A stretch of 64,000 bases of DNA, from positions 2,098,001 through 2,162,000 of the forward strand of contig NZ_CP071869.1 in assembly GCF_017569185.1 (NCBI RefSeq). Direction: 5' to 3'. A program made the position numbers and the translations under genes. The notes under the pieces are model-generated. The model made no database searches and was not told the origin of the DNA. It saw only the letters and a list, made by a program, of their open reading frames with translations. This document shows positions 63,326-64,000 of this stretch, one piece after another. The DNA comes from Polaribacter cellanae. Lineage in GTDB: Bacteria > Bacteroidota > Bacteroidia > Flavobacteriales > Flavobacteriaceae. Within the stretch, counting starts at the first letter, position 1, and each line of letters begins with the position of its first letter.

Positions 63326-63401
63326 TGATTTTTAAATACTTATGTATTGACAAATGATTAAGGTAATGATATGATAATCAAGAACTTAAAACTTAATTAT
63401 T

Positions 63402-63863
63402 ATGACTGACCAATATTCTTTTAACGAGTTTGATTTACAATTAATAGATGGATTCTATTCTTTAAAAAGCTTTCAACCTTTTAAAAAAAGCTTTCCAAAA
63501 TATACAAACAACCTCATATGGAATTATTTAATTTCTAAATATAAGGTCAAAGATTTTAGTAATCAATGCGTATGGATATTCTTTATTAATGAAGAGAAAG
63601 AAATAAAAGGATATTATCAGATGAACTTTCAAATATTTCATTCAGCAACAGCAACAGAAGTTATGCGTTTGATATTAATGATGGATGTTAAAAAAGTAGT
63701 TTTTGCACTAAATTATTCACAGAAAGTAAATTTATTTGATGTTCCTCCAAGGGTGGTAAGGTTTTATAAAAAAAAATTACTCCCATTTGAAATTAATATT
63801 ATTGATGCTTTAGTAGTTAATAAAAATAACTATGAATCGTTAGTTACGAATGAACTTTTATAA
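63402..63863 (+). CDS. Uncharacterised 153-residue protein
   Basis: The mixed alpha/beta protein contains QYSFNEFDLQLIDGFYSLKSF and VMRLILMMDVKKVVFALNYSQKVNLFDVPPRVVRFY. There is no signal peptide or known motif. It is the last complete gene and converges on the partial gene below. Confidence 0.6.
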   Translation: MTDQYSFNEFDLQLIDGFYSLKSFQPFKKSFPKYTNNLIWNYLISKYKVKDFSNQCVWIFFINEEKEIKGYYQMNFQIFHSATATEVMRLILMMDVKKVVFALNYSQKVNLFDVPPRVVRFYKKKLLPFEINIIDALVVNKNNYESLVTNELL

Positions 63864-63865
63864 AA

Positions 63866-64000
63866 TTATATTAAATCTTCTGATGATGCATCAGAAGATT
63901 TTTTCTTGGGAAGAATATTATTTTTATAATAATCAGTTTGTTTCAATTTTTCAACTTTTAATTTTAAATATTTAATATTTTCTTCAAATGCCTTCTTTTC
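63866..64000 (-). CDS. C-terminal end of a gene running off the window
   Basis: Forty-four codons are open from the edge to TAA at 63866-63868. They encode a Lys/Glu-rich coiled-coil-like tail (KAFEENIKYLKLKVEKLKQ) ending SSDASSEDLI. The 13-bp palindrome at 63873-63901 lies inside this coding sequence and may also terminate the convergent gene. Confidence 0.5.
   Translation of the reverse strand, partial: EKKAFEENIKYLKLKVEKLKQTDYYKNNILPKKKSSDASSEDLI
63873..63901 (+). terminator. 13-bp hairpin, likely terminator for the forward gene
   Basis: AAATCTTCTGATG and CATCAGAAGATTT pair with a 3-nt loop, followed by TTTT. Confidence 0.7.

Overview
The window is about 64 kb of AT-rich accessory DNA. 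It most likely comes from a member of the Bacteroidota, probably Flavobacteriaceae. The signs are Bacteroidota-type promoter elements (TTTG and TAnnTTTG-like boxes), Rhs proteins with flavobacterial core wording, paired lipoproteins, IS1380 elements, and no Shine-Dalgarno pattern. I see no rRNA, intact tRNA, ribosomal or other housekeeping gene. It looks like a plasmid, or stacked integrative elements, rather than core chromosome.

Layout. (1) 1-18217 is a tandem array of a roughly 8 kb module. Two units are almost fully visible, offset by 9,380 bp, and the end of a third lies at the left edge. Each unit carries an Rhs C-terminal fragment, a small membrane protein (possible immunity), a divergent XRE repressor, a P-loop ATPase, two overlapping tyrosine recombinases, a 1.16 kb non-coding tract full of hairpins, a 49-residue membrane peptide, an 11-bp-periodic triple repeat and a reverse-strand gene of unknown function. 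That last gene is split by IS1380 at the same base in the first two units and intact in the last. (2) 18218-20714 is a second Rhs C-terminus that the array abuts, with a lipoprotein and a beta-propeller protein. (3) 20924-23865 is a transposase gene split by an IS1182-like element. (4) 24017-31333 ('block A') holds an XRE gene, two lipoproteins, a VirD4-like ATPase, RadC, Dam, several small proteins, an integrase and a tRNA 3' fragment. (5) 31464-33926 holds another integrase, a Rep-like protein, an XRE-like protein and a RuvC-like protein. (6) 33956-37726 holds a membrane/secreted protein pair and small genes. (7) 37794-44473 is a mobilisation operon (coupling protein interrupted by IS1380, accessory proteins, relaxase) with an oriT-like inverted repeat. 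(8) 45561-49682 is a diverged copy of the XRE/ATPase/recombinase/recombinase module. (9) 49840-53088 is a CBASS-like operon: CD-NTase, a Cap15-like two-TM beta-barrel effector, and a third protein with a diadenylate-cyclase (DisA_N/DAC) type domain. (10) 53116-55725 is a toxin-antitoxin pair and a third Rhs C-terminus ending in a Hint domain. (11) 55894-60877 ('block B') is a paralogue of block A with its distal part inverted. It is followed by another integrase and a Rep-like gene (61340-63863).

How it may work together. The dual-recombinase modules look like mobile units that end inside or next to Rhs genes and bring new Rhs C-termini or, in the diverged copy, a nucleotide-signalling defence operon. 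The most unusual items are the hairpin tract beside the paired recombinases, where the second recombinase lacks catalytic residues in both module types, and the coupling of a CD-NTase/Cap15 pair to a DAC-domain protein. All functional assignments come from reading motifs by eye. No database search was run.
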